DNA of 64,000 nt, from positions 372,001-436,000 of the forward strand of contig JANRKB010000043.1 in the NCBI GenBank assembly GCA_033763695.1. The letters run 5' to 3'. Below are positions 45,810-54,934 of this stretch, in pieces (position 1 is the first letter of the stretch; each line of letters starts with the position of its first letter). Source of the stretch: JANRKB01 sp033763695. Its GTDB lineage: Bacteria; Planctomycetota; Phycisphaerae; Phycisphaerales; UBA1924. The notes under the pieces are model-generated. The model did no database searches and had not been told where the DNA came from. It was given only the letters and a program-made list of their open reading frames with translations. The position numbers and the translations under genes were made by a program.

Positions 45810-46121
45810 TCAGGACGTCAAACCCAGACGGCTCGCGGCGTCCACTGAGCTGATTCCGCAAACGCGGACGGTTTTTTCAGGACGTGTCTGACCCGCCACC
45901 ACCGCCACCTGGGCCGCCCGGACGCCCAGCATCTCGGCGAGCAGTTCGCAGACGGCGGCATTAGCCTTCCCGTCTTCGGGCGGGGCGGCAACGCGGACCT
46001 TCAGCCGCGCGCCGAGCGCGCCGGCGATCTCGCTCCGCCGCGCCCCGGGGACAACCTTGAGCGCGAGCAACACGCCCTGGGCGTCGGAGCGAATCGCGGG
46101 ATGGGGCGACGCATCGGCCAC
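45810..46121 (-). CDS. DUF167 (YggU-like) protein
   Basis: This small protein of about 103 residues shows the family pattern LKVVPGARRSEIAG, LKVRVAAPPEDGKANAAVCE and GQTRPEKTVRV. YggU proteins are cytoplasmic with no firm function. The GTG at 46121 is taken as start; a TTG at 46169 would add 16 residues. It is followed closely by the sigma gene. Confidence 0.85.
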   Translation of the reverse strand: MADASPHPAIRSDAQGVLLALKVVPGARRSEIAGALGARLKVRVAAPPEDGKANAAVCELLAEMLGVRAAQVAVVAGQTRPEKTVRVCGISSVDAASRLGLTS

Positions 46122-46164
46122 GAGAGAATCTTTGGCGGCGAGACGCGACGAGGATCGTGAACGC

Positions 46165-46279
46165 AACAATCCACGTTCGTCGATCCCAGTTCGTCGATCC
46201 CATTCAAGAGGGCTTCATTCGTCGGGTGTCGCTGCGCGACGACCCGACGCTACTCACCTGCACGGCTGCGCCGTGCAAT
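46165..46279 (+). repeat. R1 element, half copy F
   Basis: Only the right part of an R1 element is left: the second half of the central stem (AATCCACGTTCGTCGATCCC, also partly duplicated), then hairpins GTCGGGTGTCGC...GACGACCCGAC and GCACGGCTGCGCCGTGC. The left arm is missing at the DUF167 gene start. Confidence 0.8.
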
Positions 46280-46353
46280 TCACCGACGATGAGAATGCGC
46301 TCGTGTCATGTGTGGCGTGATGTCTGGCGCGATGTCGCCCAGGTGAGAAAGAC

Positions 46354-46379
46354 AAAAACCGCAGGGCTCAGCCCTGCGG
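46354..46379 (-). terminator. Rho-independent terminator of the Rrf2 gene
   Basis: On the minus strand CCGCAGGG and CCCTGCGG pair around loop CTGAG and are followed by TTTTTGTC. The same architecture occurs at 26819-26841. Confidence 0.87.
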
Positions 46380-46440
46380 CTTTCAAAAATGCAGATTCAC
46401 CCACTCACTCGTGCGACATGATGCGACGCACGCGCGCGAT

Positions 46441-46911
46441 TCAAAGATCTTCGGGCAGCACGCCCTTGACGGTGAGCTTCGACGTCGTCTTCTCATCGCA
46501 CAGCGGCTTGTTCTCGCGTGGATCGTTCAGCAGATCCTGCAGCGTCACGTTCTGATAGATCTCGATGAACGCCGCGGCGGCCTGATCGGCCTTGCGATGC
46601 AGGGGGCAGAGATATCCGCCGTGGTTGGGCAGGCCGAGCGGGCATTCCTTGATGCGCTCGACAGGGTCGACGGCGTTGACGACTTCGAGCAGGTTGATCT
46701 GGTCGGCCGGGCGCGAGAGTTTGTACCCGCCGCCGACGCCGCGACGCCCGTCGATCAGATCGCGGCTCGCGAGCAACTGCAGCACCTTGGCGAGGTAGTT
46801 CGCCGGCACCTTGGTCTCCTCGGCGAGCGTCGTGGTCGGCACGAGCTGCGTCGGGCGGATCGCAAGGCAGGCCATGGCTCGCAGGGCGTACTCGGCGGTG
46901 CGTGAATACAT
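46441..46911 (-). CDS. Rrf2-family transcriptional regulator
   Basis: This 156-residue protein has the Rrf2 winged helix (MYSRTAEYALRAMACLA, then NYLAKVLQLLASRDLIDGRRG with wing GGGYKLSRPAD). The C-terminal part carries C90, C102 and C138, so a cluster or redox-sensing role like IscR/NsrR is possible, although the spacing is not that of either. GGAG precedes ATG 46911. It lies downstream of the metal ATPase gene on the same strand and could regulate it; the terminator follows. Confidence 0.92.
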   Translation of the reverse strand: MYSRTAEYALRAMACLAIRPTQLVPTTTLAEETKVPANYLAKVLQLLASRDLIDGRRGVGGGYKLSRPADQINLLEVVNAVDPVERIKECPLGLPNHGGYLCPLHRKADQAAAAFIEIYQNVTLQDLLNDPRENKPLCDEKTTSKLTVKGVLPEDL

Positions 46912-47097
46912 CGCTTTCTCCGGTGTGGACTGGTCCATGATCCGTGAGTTCTCAGTGCTGAGAACTCAGGCCCCCGTGGCAATCCGCCCGACGCTCTGAA
47001 ACGCGCCACGCAGGCGAACCGATTTCGGACCCGTCTTGATAATATCCGAACAGACCGAAGAATACAAACTCATGCACTATTGACCAAACAAACACCG

Positions 47098-49176
47098 TCA
47101 TGCGACAGGTGCCATGCTCGTCACCGGTTCGGGCGAGCCGCTGACGACGCGATCGGTCACAGGTGCGGCCTTCCACGCCGGGAAGACGAGCAGTCGCAGC
47201 GAGTTCGCCACCACCAGCAGCGTGCCGCCTTCATGGGCGAGCACGCCGATGCCCAGCGGCACGGGGCGATTGAAGTACGACCCGATCAGCGTCGCGATCG
47301 CCATAAGCACAATGATGCCGATCGCGATCGTCAGGTTCGCGATCACCGTCTGCCGCGCCCGACGCGCCAGCCGCACGGCCCAGGGCACCGCACTCAGCTC
47401 GTCCGACAACAACACGATGTCCGCCGATTCAAGTGCCGCGTCTGAACCGATCGAACCGATGGCGATGCCCAGATCAGCCGCGGCCAGCGCGGGCGCGTCG
47501 TTCACGCCATCGCCGATCACCGCCACGCCGCGCGGCGGCTTGCCCTTGGCTCGCGCCCGCTGCTCATCCTTCATCTGCGCCACGGCATTCAACTTGTCCT
47601 GTGGCATGAGCTCGGCATCGAACCGATCGAGGTCGAGCTGCTTCGCCACGCTCGCCGCCGTGAAGCGGTTGTCGCCGGTGAGCATCCGCACCGGTCGGAC
47701 ATCCAGCGCGTGCAGTTCGCGCACGAGTGTCTGCGCCCCCGGGCGCACGGCATCCGACAGCACCAGCACCGCCGCCTGGCCCGCATCAGGCGCAACGGGG
47801 TTGTCACTGCCTTCGCGCGCGACCACGACGCCGATCTGGCCGCGCTGCTGGATGCCCTCGAGCGTCTGGCGCACGTGATTCTTCAGGCACTGCGGCGTGG
47901 CAGGCTCGACGTGCTTCATGCTGCCCAGCCGCACCGCCCGCGCGACGCCATCGATCGTCTGCACGCCGCTCAGCCCGCGACCCGCGGTGTGATCGATCTG
48001 GTCGAGCGTGGTGGGCGTGATGCCCTGTGCCGTCGCGGCGTCCTTGATCGCCGTCGCGATCGGGTGCGTCGAATCGGCCTCGAGGGCGGCGGCGACCGCG
48101 AGCAGTTCGTTGCCGTCAGACCACGCCGCGGGAATGATCCGCGCCAACCGCGGCTTGCCGAAGGTGAGCGTTCCGGTCTTGTCAAAGCAGACCGCGCCGA
48201 TGTTGGCGAGGCGCTGGATCGCCTGACCACCCTTGAACAGCACGCCGCCGCGAGCGCCGCGCGCAATCGCCGCGAGCGTCGCGGTGGGCGTCGCGATCAC
48301 TAGGGCGCACGGCGAGGCGACGATCAGCACAGTGATCGCGGTCATCACCGACGAATCCAGCGGCCGACCCAGCGCGAGCCACCAGACAAAGAAGACCGCC
48401 GCGGCCACGGCCATCACACCCAGCGCGTACGGCTCGCTGAAGCGATCGATCGCCCGCTGCACCGGCTCGCGCTGCTCGCGGGCCTGCGTCACCAGTGCAA
48501 GCACGCGCTGCAGGCTTGATTCGCTCGCGGCCTTGCTCACCGTCGCTTCGAGCGTGTCATCGCTGTTGATCGTGCCCGCGTAAATCTCATCGCCGACATC
48601 GACCGCACGGGGGATCGACTCACCCGTGATCGCGCTCTGATCCAGCGACGACCGCCCCTGCACCACGATCGCGTCCGTCGGCACGCGCTGTCCGGGGCGC
48701 ACCTTGATCCGCTCGCCAACCTTTAGGTCCGCGGGTTCGACGTCAAGCCACTGCCCGTCGCGCAGCACGAGCGCCTCGGTGGGCAGCAGCGCGTGCAGCG
48801 CTTCGACTTCGCGCTGCGTGCGCTGCATCGCCAGTTCTTCGAGTGCGCCAGCGAGAACAAACAGAAAGAGCAGCAGCGCGCCCTCGCCGGGGTGACCGAT
48901 CGCCGCGGCGACCACTGCGCCGACCACCATCAACACGTCGATGTCGACCTTGCGCTCGGCCAGCGCGAGCCACGCGGCACGCGTGCCGTTAATGAGGCCA
49001 AGCCCGAGGCTGACGCACTGCAACGCCGCCGCGGCCGCGTGCTTGTCGCCAAGCCAGCAGAACAACGCCGCGAGCAACAACACGCCCGCGAGAATCGACG
49101 ACCACAACTCGCCGTGCGTGGAGTAGAGACGATCAAGGAGAGATGGAGCACGCGTCGTTTGGTTCCCGGATGTCAT
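47098..49176 (-). CDS. P1B-type metal-transporting ATPase (P1B-4-like)
   Basis: This 692-residue pump has the actuator motif TGES (184-187), the membrane metal-site motif SPC (288-290) in place of CPC, the phosphorylated D332 in DKTGTLT, the nucleotide-binding HP and GDGVNDAPAL, and the last-helix HEGGT. SPC plus HEGGT and the lack of an N-terminal heavy-metal domain fit the P1B-4 group, which export Co2+, Fe2+ or Zn2+. It would protect the cytoplasm from excess metal. The assignment to a particular metal is inferred. An R1 repeat is upstream. Confidence 0.93.
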   Translation of the reverse strand: MTSGNQTTRAPSLLDRLYSTHGELWSSILAGVLLLAALFCWLGDKHAAAAALQCVSLGLGLINGTRAAWLALAERKVDIDVLMVVGAVVAAAIGHPGEGALLLFLFVLAGALEELAMQRTQREVEALHALLPTEALVLRDGQWLDVEPADLKVGERIKVRPGQRVPTDAIVVQGRSSLDQSAITGESIPRAVDVGDEIYAGTINSDDTLEATVSKAASESSLQRVLALVTQAREQREPVQRAIDRFSEPYALGVMAVAAAVFFVWWLALGRPLDSSVMTAITVLIVASPCALVIATPTATLAAIARGARGGVLFKGGQAIQRLANIGAVCFDKTGTLTFGKPRLARIIPAAWSDGNELLAVAAALEADSTHPIATAIKDAATAQGITPTTLDQIDHTAGRGLSGVQTIDGVARAVRLGSMKHVEPATPQCLKNHVRQTLEGIQQRGQIGVVVAREGSDNPVAPDAGQAAVLVLSDAVRPGAQTLVRELHALDVRPVRMLTGDNRFTAASVAKQLDLDRFDAELMPQDKLNAVAQMKDEQRARAKGKPPRGVAVIGDGVNDAPALAAADLGIAIGSIGSDAALESADIVLLSDELSAVPWAVRLARRARQTVIANLTIAIGIIVLMAIATLIGSYFNRPVPLGIGVLAHEGGTLLVVANSLRLLVFPAWKAAPVTDRVVSGSPEPVTSMAPVA

Positions 49177-49290
49177 GCATCAAACGCTATCGGCTCGATG
49201 CGGCAAGTTCGACTGAGAAAGCGTCTCAGTTGAAGCCTCAGAACAATGACCACTCCACGCGCAGCGCAGGTCGAGCGTTCTGGCATTCCC

Positions 49291-49490
49291 CACGGCGAAG
49301 CCGTGGAGGTCAATAGCCGGGGGTCGCCGCAAAGCGGCCCCCCCGGAACAACGCACACGTCGACTGGATTGTCGCTGCTGGATCGTGCGCCGAAAAATTC
49401 ACGGCTGACAATCCCGCGCAATGGACAGCGCTCGTGGGGTGCGGCTGCGCCGCGACCCCACGCGACTGACCAGCACGGCTTCGCCGTGCA
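49291..49490 (+). repeat. R1 palindromic element, copy G
   Basis: About 200 bp: CACGGCGAAGCCGTG, CCGGGGGTCGCC...GGCCCCCCCGG, central GGATTGTCGCTGCTGGATCG with its complement, GTGGGGTGCGG...GCGACCCCAC and GCACGGCTTCGCCGTGC. It lies upstream of the ATPase gene and beyond the stop of the dockerin-like gene. Confidence 0.88.
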
Positions 49491-49551
49491 CAACGCCCAA
49501 ACGCAGAGAGCCCGCTGAAGCGCGTGCCCTTCGCACGCATGACATCACGCC

Positions 49552-51903
49552 TCAGCACCCCACCTCAAACACCCCGACAAACGCATCAAAGTCGGTGAAG
49601 TCCAGGAACCCATCCGCGTTGAAGTCCGCGGCACCGTCGCCCGCTTCGAATGCCGCGACGAACGCGTCGAAGTCGGTGAAGTCGAGGAAGCCGTCGCCGT
49701 TGAAGTCTGCCGCGCACGCGCCGCACGACACGTACGCGCCCGCGAGCGACGCCGCGGTGAAGCCGGGGCTCAGCAGCTCGGCGAGGCCAAGGCCGCCGAT
49801 CGCGACATCGGGCAGGCCCGCGGAGTTGGGCTGATAGGTCAGATCGACATTCGAGCGGCGATAGAGGATGCTCGCGCCGCCGAGGAACGTCTGCCGCGCG
49901 CCCGTGCGATACGCGTGATACGCGCCGACGGCTTCGGGCGTCCAACCCGGACTTGTCGTCGTGCCGCTCGCGAATGCCTCGAGACTTGTAAACGTCGCGA
50001 CATCGCCAGGGTGATTGCTCAGCGAGTCGGCGTTGTAGCCGCCCCAATCGCTGCGTGTGGTGCCGGCGCTGAACACCGTGTTCCACTTCGGGCCGTTGTC
50101 ATCGACCCACGCCGCGTGCGAGAGCCGCAGGTTCTGCAGATGCGTCTGCCACGCCGCGTCGCTGCGCACATCACCGATCAACTGATTGGCGTACATCGTG
50201 ATGAATGCGGGCAGGAACGAGTTGGCGGCATTCGTCGCGGTGGTGCGACCCGTCACGTTGCTCGCGCTGGGCCAACTCGCGCGATTCTTCCAGAAGTTCC
50301 AGATGTTCGTGCTGAACGCGCTCCCGCCGTAGGCACCAACTTGCTCGGCGAACAAGATGCCTTCATGAAAGCCCTGCGACGGCGAAAGCCCTCCGCCGCT
50401 GGCGCTGCCGCCCAAGTACATCCGCCCGCTGAAGTCAAAGTACGAATCCCAGTTGGTGATCGAGCAGATGATCGCGTCGGCGGCATTCTTGATCGCGACA
50501 TCGCCGGGCCAGTGCTTACGGGCGCGGCTCGCCGCGAGCACGATTTTCATCGTGCTCATGGTCGCAAACTCGGGGTCCCAGCCCGACTTCACGCCACCGG
50601 TGTTCGGATCGATCCAGTGTCGATAGATGCCGTCAACCGTGCGCGAGGGCTTGATGCCGTCCGTGGCTTGTCCGGCGTATCGCTGCAAGATCGTGCGCGC
50701 GGTGGCCTGCGCGCTGGCGTCGTTGTTGATCTCATCGCTGGCGATGAGCAGCAGCACGGTCCACGCCGCGGCATCGGGCGTCGCCGGGTGAAAGCGCGTC
50801 CAGCCTTGCTGCACGTCGGCATCAATCACCCAGCCCGCTGGCCCGCCGCCTGCGCCCGGGCCAGTCGTCACAAGGCTCTTGGCGAAGTTGACAACCTGTG
50901 TGAACTCGTTCTGCGTCCACGCCGCGTGCGACAATCGCGTGTCGGCGTTGTCGCTGATCCGCTGTGCCGCGCCGCTGCCGCGCCCGAGCATCATCGACCC
51001 ATCGGCGGCGGGCACAAGATCGCGCCAATCCGCGCTCGCGCTCGTGTACGTCGTCGGCGCGAACGTCGCCGTGCCGCGTGCCATCGACGGCGTGATGAAC
51101 TGCACGCTCGATGACGCGCCGTCGCTGCTCAGCGCATACAGCCCCGCATTGGCCGCACCGCCGAAAAACTCGCCATACGCCAGCGAGCGCATGTTGCTGA
51201 TCGTGCCGACGCTGGTGAACGTGAGGCTGTTGGCGGTCGTGATCGGGGCGCGGCTGATCGCGCTGCTCGCCGACGCATACAGCGTGCTTGTGCCGCGATC
51301 GATCGTCAGGCCCGTGACATTCTGTCCGCTGGCGAGGCTCGCGAAATAGAGCGGCGTGCCGATGGTGTCGTTCATCTGCGCGCGGTAGCAACGCACGCCG
51401 CCAAGGAAGCCGACATAGAGCCGGCCCTTGTAGTGGGCCATGCTGCCGTGCGTGGGCGCGTCGGTGCTGCTCAGGTCGAGCCGCGCAAACACGCCGAGCG
51501 TGTCGGTCAGCACGTCATAGCGCAGGATCGCATCACTGGGTTGGCCGTCGGTCGCGGCATTGGCATCGTGCACCGCGATGAAGAGCAGCCGACCCGAATC
51601 ACTGAACGCCATCGCGCCCGGGCCATCGCCTGAGGCGTCGAGATTCATCCACGGCACAAGTGCCGCGATCTCGCCGCGCGTGATCGTGCGCGCGACGCCG
51701 CCGTCGACGTTGTGAATCGTCACGCTGTCGCTGGTCAGATCGCCCACGGCCCAGCGACCCGACAACGCCGCAGCCGCCACCGCAGAGGAATCCGCCGTCG
51801 CACCAAAAGGGGCAACCACAGGCGCGGCGAGGGCGGTCGAGGCAAGCAGAAGCGTCGCGGCCACCGCGCCACCGATCGTTTGCCTTGAAACGATCGGAGC
51901 CAT
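49552..51903 (-). CDS. Large secreted protein with C-terminal dockerin-like repeats
   Basis: This 783-residue protein has a signal peptide (AVAATLLLASTALA), an N-terminal beta-propeller-like third, and an alpha-helical middle with WDPEFATMSTMKIVLAAS and SPSQGFHEGILFAEQVGAYG. The C-terminus repeats DFNGDGFLDFTDFDAFVAAF and DFNADGFLDFTDFDAFVGVF, two EF-hand-like calcium loops of the dockerin-like kind seen in Planctomycetota. The middle resembles alpha-toroid glycosidase-type domains, but no catalytic pair was found. Start 51903 (MAPIV) gives a normal signal; a frame to 51954 is longer. Confidence 0.85.
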   Translation of the reverse strand: MAPIVSRQTIGGAVAATLLLASTALAAPVVAPFGATADSSAVAAAALSGRWAVGDLTSDSVTIHNVDGGVARTITRGEIAALVPWMNLDASGDGPGAMAFSDSGRLLFIAVHDANAATDGQPSDAILRYDVLTDTLGVFARLDLSSTDAPTHGSMAHYKGRLYVGFLGGVRCYRAQMNDTIGTPLYFASLASGQNVTGLTIDRGTSTLYASASSAISRAPITTANSLTFTSVGTISNMRSLAYGEFFGGAANAGLYALSSDGASSSVQFITPSMARGTATFAPTTYTSASADWRDLVPAADGSMMLGRGSGAAQRISDNADTRLSHAAWTQNEFTQVVNFAKSLVTTGPGAGGGPAGWVIDADVQQGWTRFHPATPDAAAWTVLLLIASDEINNDASAQATARTILQRYAGQATDGIKPSRTVDGIYRHWIDPNTGGVKSGWDPEFATMSTMKIVLAASRARKHWPGDVAIKNAADAIICSITNWDSYFDFSGRMYLGGSASGGGLSPSQGFHEGILFAEQVGAYGGSAFSTNIWNFWKNRASWPSASNVTGRTTATNAANSFLPAFITMYANQLIGDVRSDAAWQTHLQNLRLSHAAWVDDNGPKWNTVFSAGTTRSDWGGYNADSLSNHPGDVATFTSLEAFASGTTTSPGWTPEAVGAYHAYRTGARQTFLGGASILYRRSNVDLTYQPNSAGLPDVAIGGLGLAELLSPGFTAASLAGAYVSCGACAADFNGDGFLDFTDFDAFVAAFEAGDGAADFNADGFLDFTDFDAFVGVFEVGC

Positions 51904-51992
51904 GCCGCGTCCCGCCCGCGAGACGTGTTCACAACCCAATGAAAGCGATTTCATCCGACACCACGCTAGCCGATCTTCGCGTTTGCGCCAAA

Positions 51993-52022
51993 CAAAAACG
52001 GCCCGGAGTTGGCTCCGGACCG
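51993..52022 (-). terminator. Rho-independent terminator of the DUF4190-like gene
   Basis: On the minus strand CGGTCCGGAG and CTCCGGGCCG pair around loop CCAA and are followed by TTTTTGTTT. It lies 22 bases beyond the stop codon at 52045. Confidence 0.9.
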
Positions 52023-52044
52023 TCGCAATCTGCGTCAGAACTGG

Positions 52045-52860
52045 TCAGAGCGATTCGTTTTCGGTCTTCTCGGCCCCGCTCGTCGCCGCGCCCCCACCCT
52101 CGCCGCCTGTGCCCGGGACCGCCGGCGTTGCCGGCGCGCTCGGTGCCGCCGGCGGCGTCACGCTCGGAACCAGGCGGATCTCCGTGCCGTCGGTGCTGAA
52201 GATCAGCACATTGGACCACAGCGGCGTGCCATTTCCCTTGCTGCCCTTCGCATCCATGTACTGCACGATCAACGCCGGACCGTTGGCAAACACACCCGGC
52301 AGAGGCACCATCGGATCCGCGGCACCGGGCTGCGGCTGGAAGCGCTGCATCGACGGCCCCAGCGACTGATAGCTCGAGAACAACTCCGGCAGCGTGTCGG
52401 GCATCTTCTGGAACTGACCGACCTTGGCCTGATACGCCGCCCGGAACGCCTCAAACTCCGCGTCGGTGATCGCCGCCCCCACCGCCGGTGAAAATCGCGT
52501 CCGCGCCCCGGCCCAGTTCTTGGCCTCGATGTCCTGCATCAGCGTGCCCGCGGGGGTCAGCACGGCGGTCTTGAAACCGCCCCACGCCTTCATCCCGCCG
52601 ATCGCAACGCCGCCCCAGATCATCGAAAAGATCAGGCCCAGCACGATCGCCGCGATCGCCAACCCGCGACCCGACAAACGCCCGCGGCTGCCGGTGATGC
52701 CGATCAGTGCGGCCACGCCGAGGATCGCCGCCAGCACGCCCGTGCCCGGAATGAAACACAACAGCCCGAAGACCAGGCCAATCACCGCCAGGATGCTGAC
52801 ACGCTCGGGCGTCTCGAACATCGGGGCATCGTCGCCAAGGTCGTAGTTCGCAGTGGTCAT
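52045..52860 (-). CDS. DUF4190-like membrane protein
   Basis: This 271-residue protein has two tight membrane segments near the N-terminus (VSILAVIGLVFGLLCFIPG and GLAIAAIVLGLIFSMIWGG), in the pattern of DUF4190, then a soluble domain (about residues 105-235) and an Ala/Pro/Gly-rich tail. The soluble part, with PAGTLMQDIEAKNWAGARTR and DTLPELFSSYQSLGPSMQRF, is probably on the outer face. Role unknown. It starts at ATG 52860 without a strong ribosome binding site. Confidence 0.8.
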   Translation of the reverse strand: MTTANYDLGDDAPMFETPERVSILAVIGLVFGLLCFIPGTGVLAAILGVAALIGITGSRGRLSGRGLAIAAIVLGLIFSMIWGGVAIGGMKAWGGFKTAVLTPAGTLMQDIEAKNWAGARTRFSPAVGAAITDAEFEAFRAAYQAKVGQFQKMPDTLPELFSSYQSLGPSMQRFQPQPGAADPMVPLPGVFANGPALIVQYMDAKGSKGNGTPLWSNVLIFSTDGTEIRLVPSVTPPAAPSAPATPAVPGTGGEGGGAATSGAEKTENESL

Positions 52861-53026
52861 GGTGAGAGCATACGCCAAAGGAGTTGAACACACGCCACGA
52901 CCGAACCGTCGCCGCACGCGACGCAACCCGACTTTGCGCAATCGCGCAAGATCGCCACGCTCAGGACATCAGTCGTTCGCGTTCACCCCACGCGGGTTTC
53001 GCGCCCGCGGCAGGTGGCCCGCCGAA

Positions 53027-54250
53027 TCAGGGATTGACGGTCGCCGCATAGACCGGCACGCCGCCCTTCATCTGCACCACCACCGCCGGCTTGACGGCGT
53101 CGCGCTGAGCATTGAGGGAGATCACGCCGGTCACGCCCTTGAAGTCCTTGGTCGCCGCGATCGCGCCGCGCAAGTCAGCCTTGGACGTGCTCGTGGAGCG
53201 GGCCATCGCGTCGAACAGGATGCGCGCCGCGTCGTAACCGAGCGCTGCAAGCCCGTCGGGCGTTGAGCCGTACGCCGCCTTGTACTTGGCGACGAACTCC
53301 TGAATCTCGGGCGTGGGCTGATCGGCCGCGTAGTGGTTGGAGTAGTACGACCCCTCGATCGCATCGCCGCCGTTCTTGGCGAGGTCCTCGCTGTCCCAGC
53401 CGTCGCCGCCGAGCAGCGGCACCTTCAGGTCGAGCTTGCGGGCCTGACGGGCGATGTTGGCAACGTCGGTGTAGTACCCGGGGATGAAGAGCAGTTCAGG
53501 CTTGGCTTCGCGGATCTTGGTGAGCTGGGCGTTGAAGTCGCTGTCGCCCTTGCTGTAGGTCTGCTCGCTGACGATCTCGCCGCCCATCTGCTTGTAGGCC
53601 TTGATGAACTCATCCTTCAGACCCACGGAGTATGCCGCGGCCTGATCGAACAGCACCGCCGCCTTCTTCAGCTTCAGGTTCTCCACGGCGAACTTCGCGC
53701 ACGCGAACCCTTGGAACGGGTCAATGAAGCAGACGCGGAAGATGTAGTCTCCCTTGGTCGTCACGTCGGGATTGGTGCTCGACGGGCTGATCATGGGCAC
53801 GCCGTACGACTGCGCCACGGGTGCCGCGGCCAGCGATACGCTCGATGCCACCTCGCCCAAGAGGCAGAGCACGTTGTCCTTGGTGATCTGCTTGGTCACG
53901 ACAGCGCCGGCCTTTTCGGGCTTGCCCTCGGTGTCGTCCGAGACGAGCGCGATCTGCACCTTCTTGCCGCCCCACGACACGCCGCCGGCCTTGTTCACTT
54001 CTTCCACGGCCAGCTTGATGCCGTTGTCGGTGCTGCGACCAAAGGTCGCTTCCGCGCCCGTCAGCGAGCCGTAGTGACCGATCGTCACGGTGTCCGGGGT
54101 GGCCGCCGCACCGCCCGCAGCCTGCTTGGGATCGGTCTTGCTGTCGCACGAAGCCGCCAGCGTTGCGAGCGCGAGCCCGAGCCCCGCGGTGAGCATCGTC
54201 TTGAGCATGAAGCGTCCGGAGACCCGACCCGACGTCACTCGACCCTGCAT
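53027..54250 (-). CDS. LivJ-type ABC transporter substrate-binding lipoprotein
   Basis: This 407-residue protein has a lipobox LAASC (C35) and the fold of branched-chain amino acid binding proteins: TVTIGHYGSLTGAEATFGRS, AVEEVNKAGGVSWGGKKVQI, then PMISPSSTNPDVT and GGDGWDSEDLAKNGGDAIEG. It should bind a small solute in the periplasm. No permease or ATPase genes are next to it, so its transporter must be elsewhere or it works in sensing. AAGGAA precedes ATG 54250. Confidence 0.93.
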   Translation of the reverse strand: MQGRVTSGRVSGRFMLKTMLTAGLGLALATLAASCDSKTDPKQAAGGAAATPDTVTIGHYGSLTGAEATFGRSTDNGIKLAVEEVNKAGGVSWGGKKVQIALVSDDTEGKPEKAGAVVTKQITKDNVLCLLGEVASSVSLAAAPVAQSYGVPMISPSSTNPDVTTKGDYIFRVCFIDPFQGFACAKFAVENLKLKKAAVLFDQAAAYSVGLKDEFIKAYKQMGGEIVSEQTYSKGDSDFNAQLTKIREAKPELLFIPGYYTDVANIARQARKLDLKVPLLGGDGWDSEDLAKNGGDAIEGSYYSNHYAADQPTPEIQEFVAKYKAAYGSTPDGLAALGYDAARILFDAMARSTSTSKADLRGAIAATKDFKGVTGVISLNAQRDAVKPAVVVQMKGGVPVYAATVNP

Positions 54251-54934
54251 GAAGCCGTTCCTTTCCATATGCGGACAACCGCCCGGCCCGAGACCGGGGG
54301 GCACGCTCGGTGCTGACCTCGCTCCAAGCGGTGCAAACCGCCGTGCCCCACAGACTAGCGTGAACTGCCCGCGCCGACATGGCGCAACCGAGCGCGGGAT
54401 GTGGACAAGTTGTGGACGGGCGCTCCGGGGCGCGCGGCATCGGACGCCGCCAAGACCACACCCGCCACCGCCAGCGCAACCGACAGCCCCCGCCACCACG
54501 CGCCACGGCGCGCCACCGACATCCAACCGACAGGCCGTACACCGTGGCCGTGTGCCCGAAGTTCATCACTGACAGAGTCTTACAGCGTTCCGTGCCGAAC
54601 ACTCCACCACCCGCGCGCCCTTCTTTCTGTGATGATGAGTTCTTTTCATTCCTTCATAAAGACAAGACACGCCGAGCCGCCAGACTCTCAGACCACCCGC
54701 ACCACGAGTCAACCGAGATAGGGACCCCCGTATCCGGATGTGGAAAGGCGTTCGCCTCCACCAGAATACGGGAGCCGTCGTCAGGACCATGCTCGGTGGG
54801 ATCATTCTCGCACGGAACTGACAAGATAGGAAAGCTGCCGTTGGCCGCATGACGGCAATCCGGCGCATGTCTTCACAGCCTCGTGCGAGCCTCCCAGGGG
54901 GAGCCGGCTCGTCGCGTGGCCTTGTGGAGCATGT
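54251..54934. other. Long intergenic region with a structured hairpin
   Basis: About 680 bases between divergent genes with no convincing gene. A multi-stem hairpin lies at 54727-54772: CCCGTAT/ATACGGG at the base, GTGGA/TCCAC above it and GGCG/CGCC at the tip. It could be a structured leader or protein-binding site of the FAD monooxygenase gene. Confidence 0.55.

Noticed and set aside
52958..52980. AGGACATCAGTCG as another R2 copy
   Set aside because: Only one arm of one hairpin is recognisable and no GTGCCA/TGGCAC box flanks it.
54403..54420. Two TGTGGAC-type words resembling DnaA boxes
   Set aside because: Each differs from the consensus, the area is not AT-rich, and no dnaA/dnaN/gidA gene is near, so an origin is not supported.
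54379..54852. 157-codon frame in the long intergenic region
   Set aside because: His/Arg/Pro-rich shadow with no ribosome binding site or fold-like segments.
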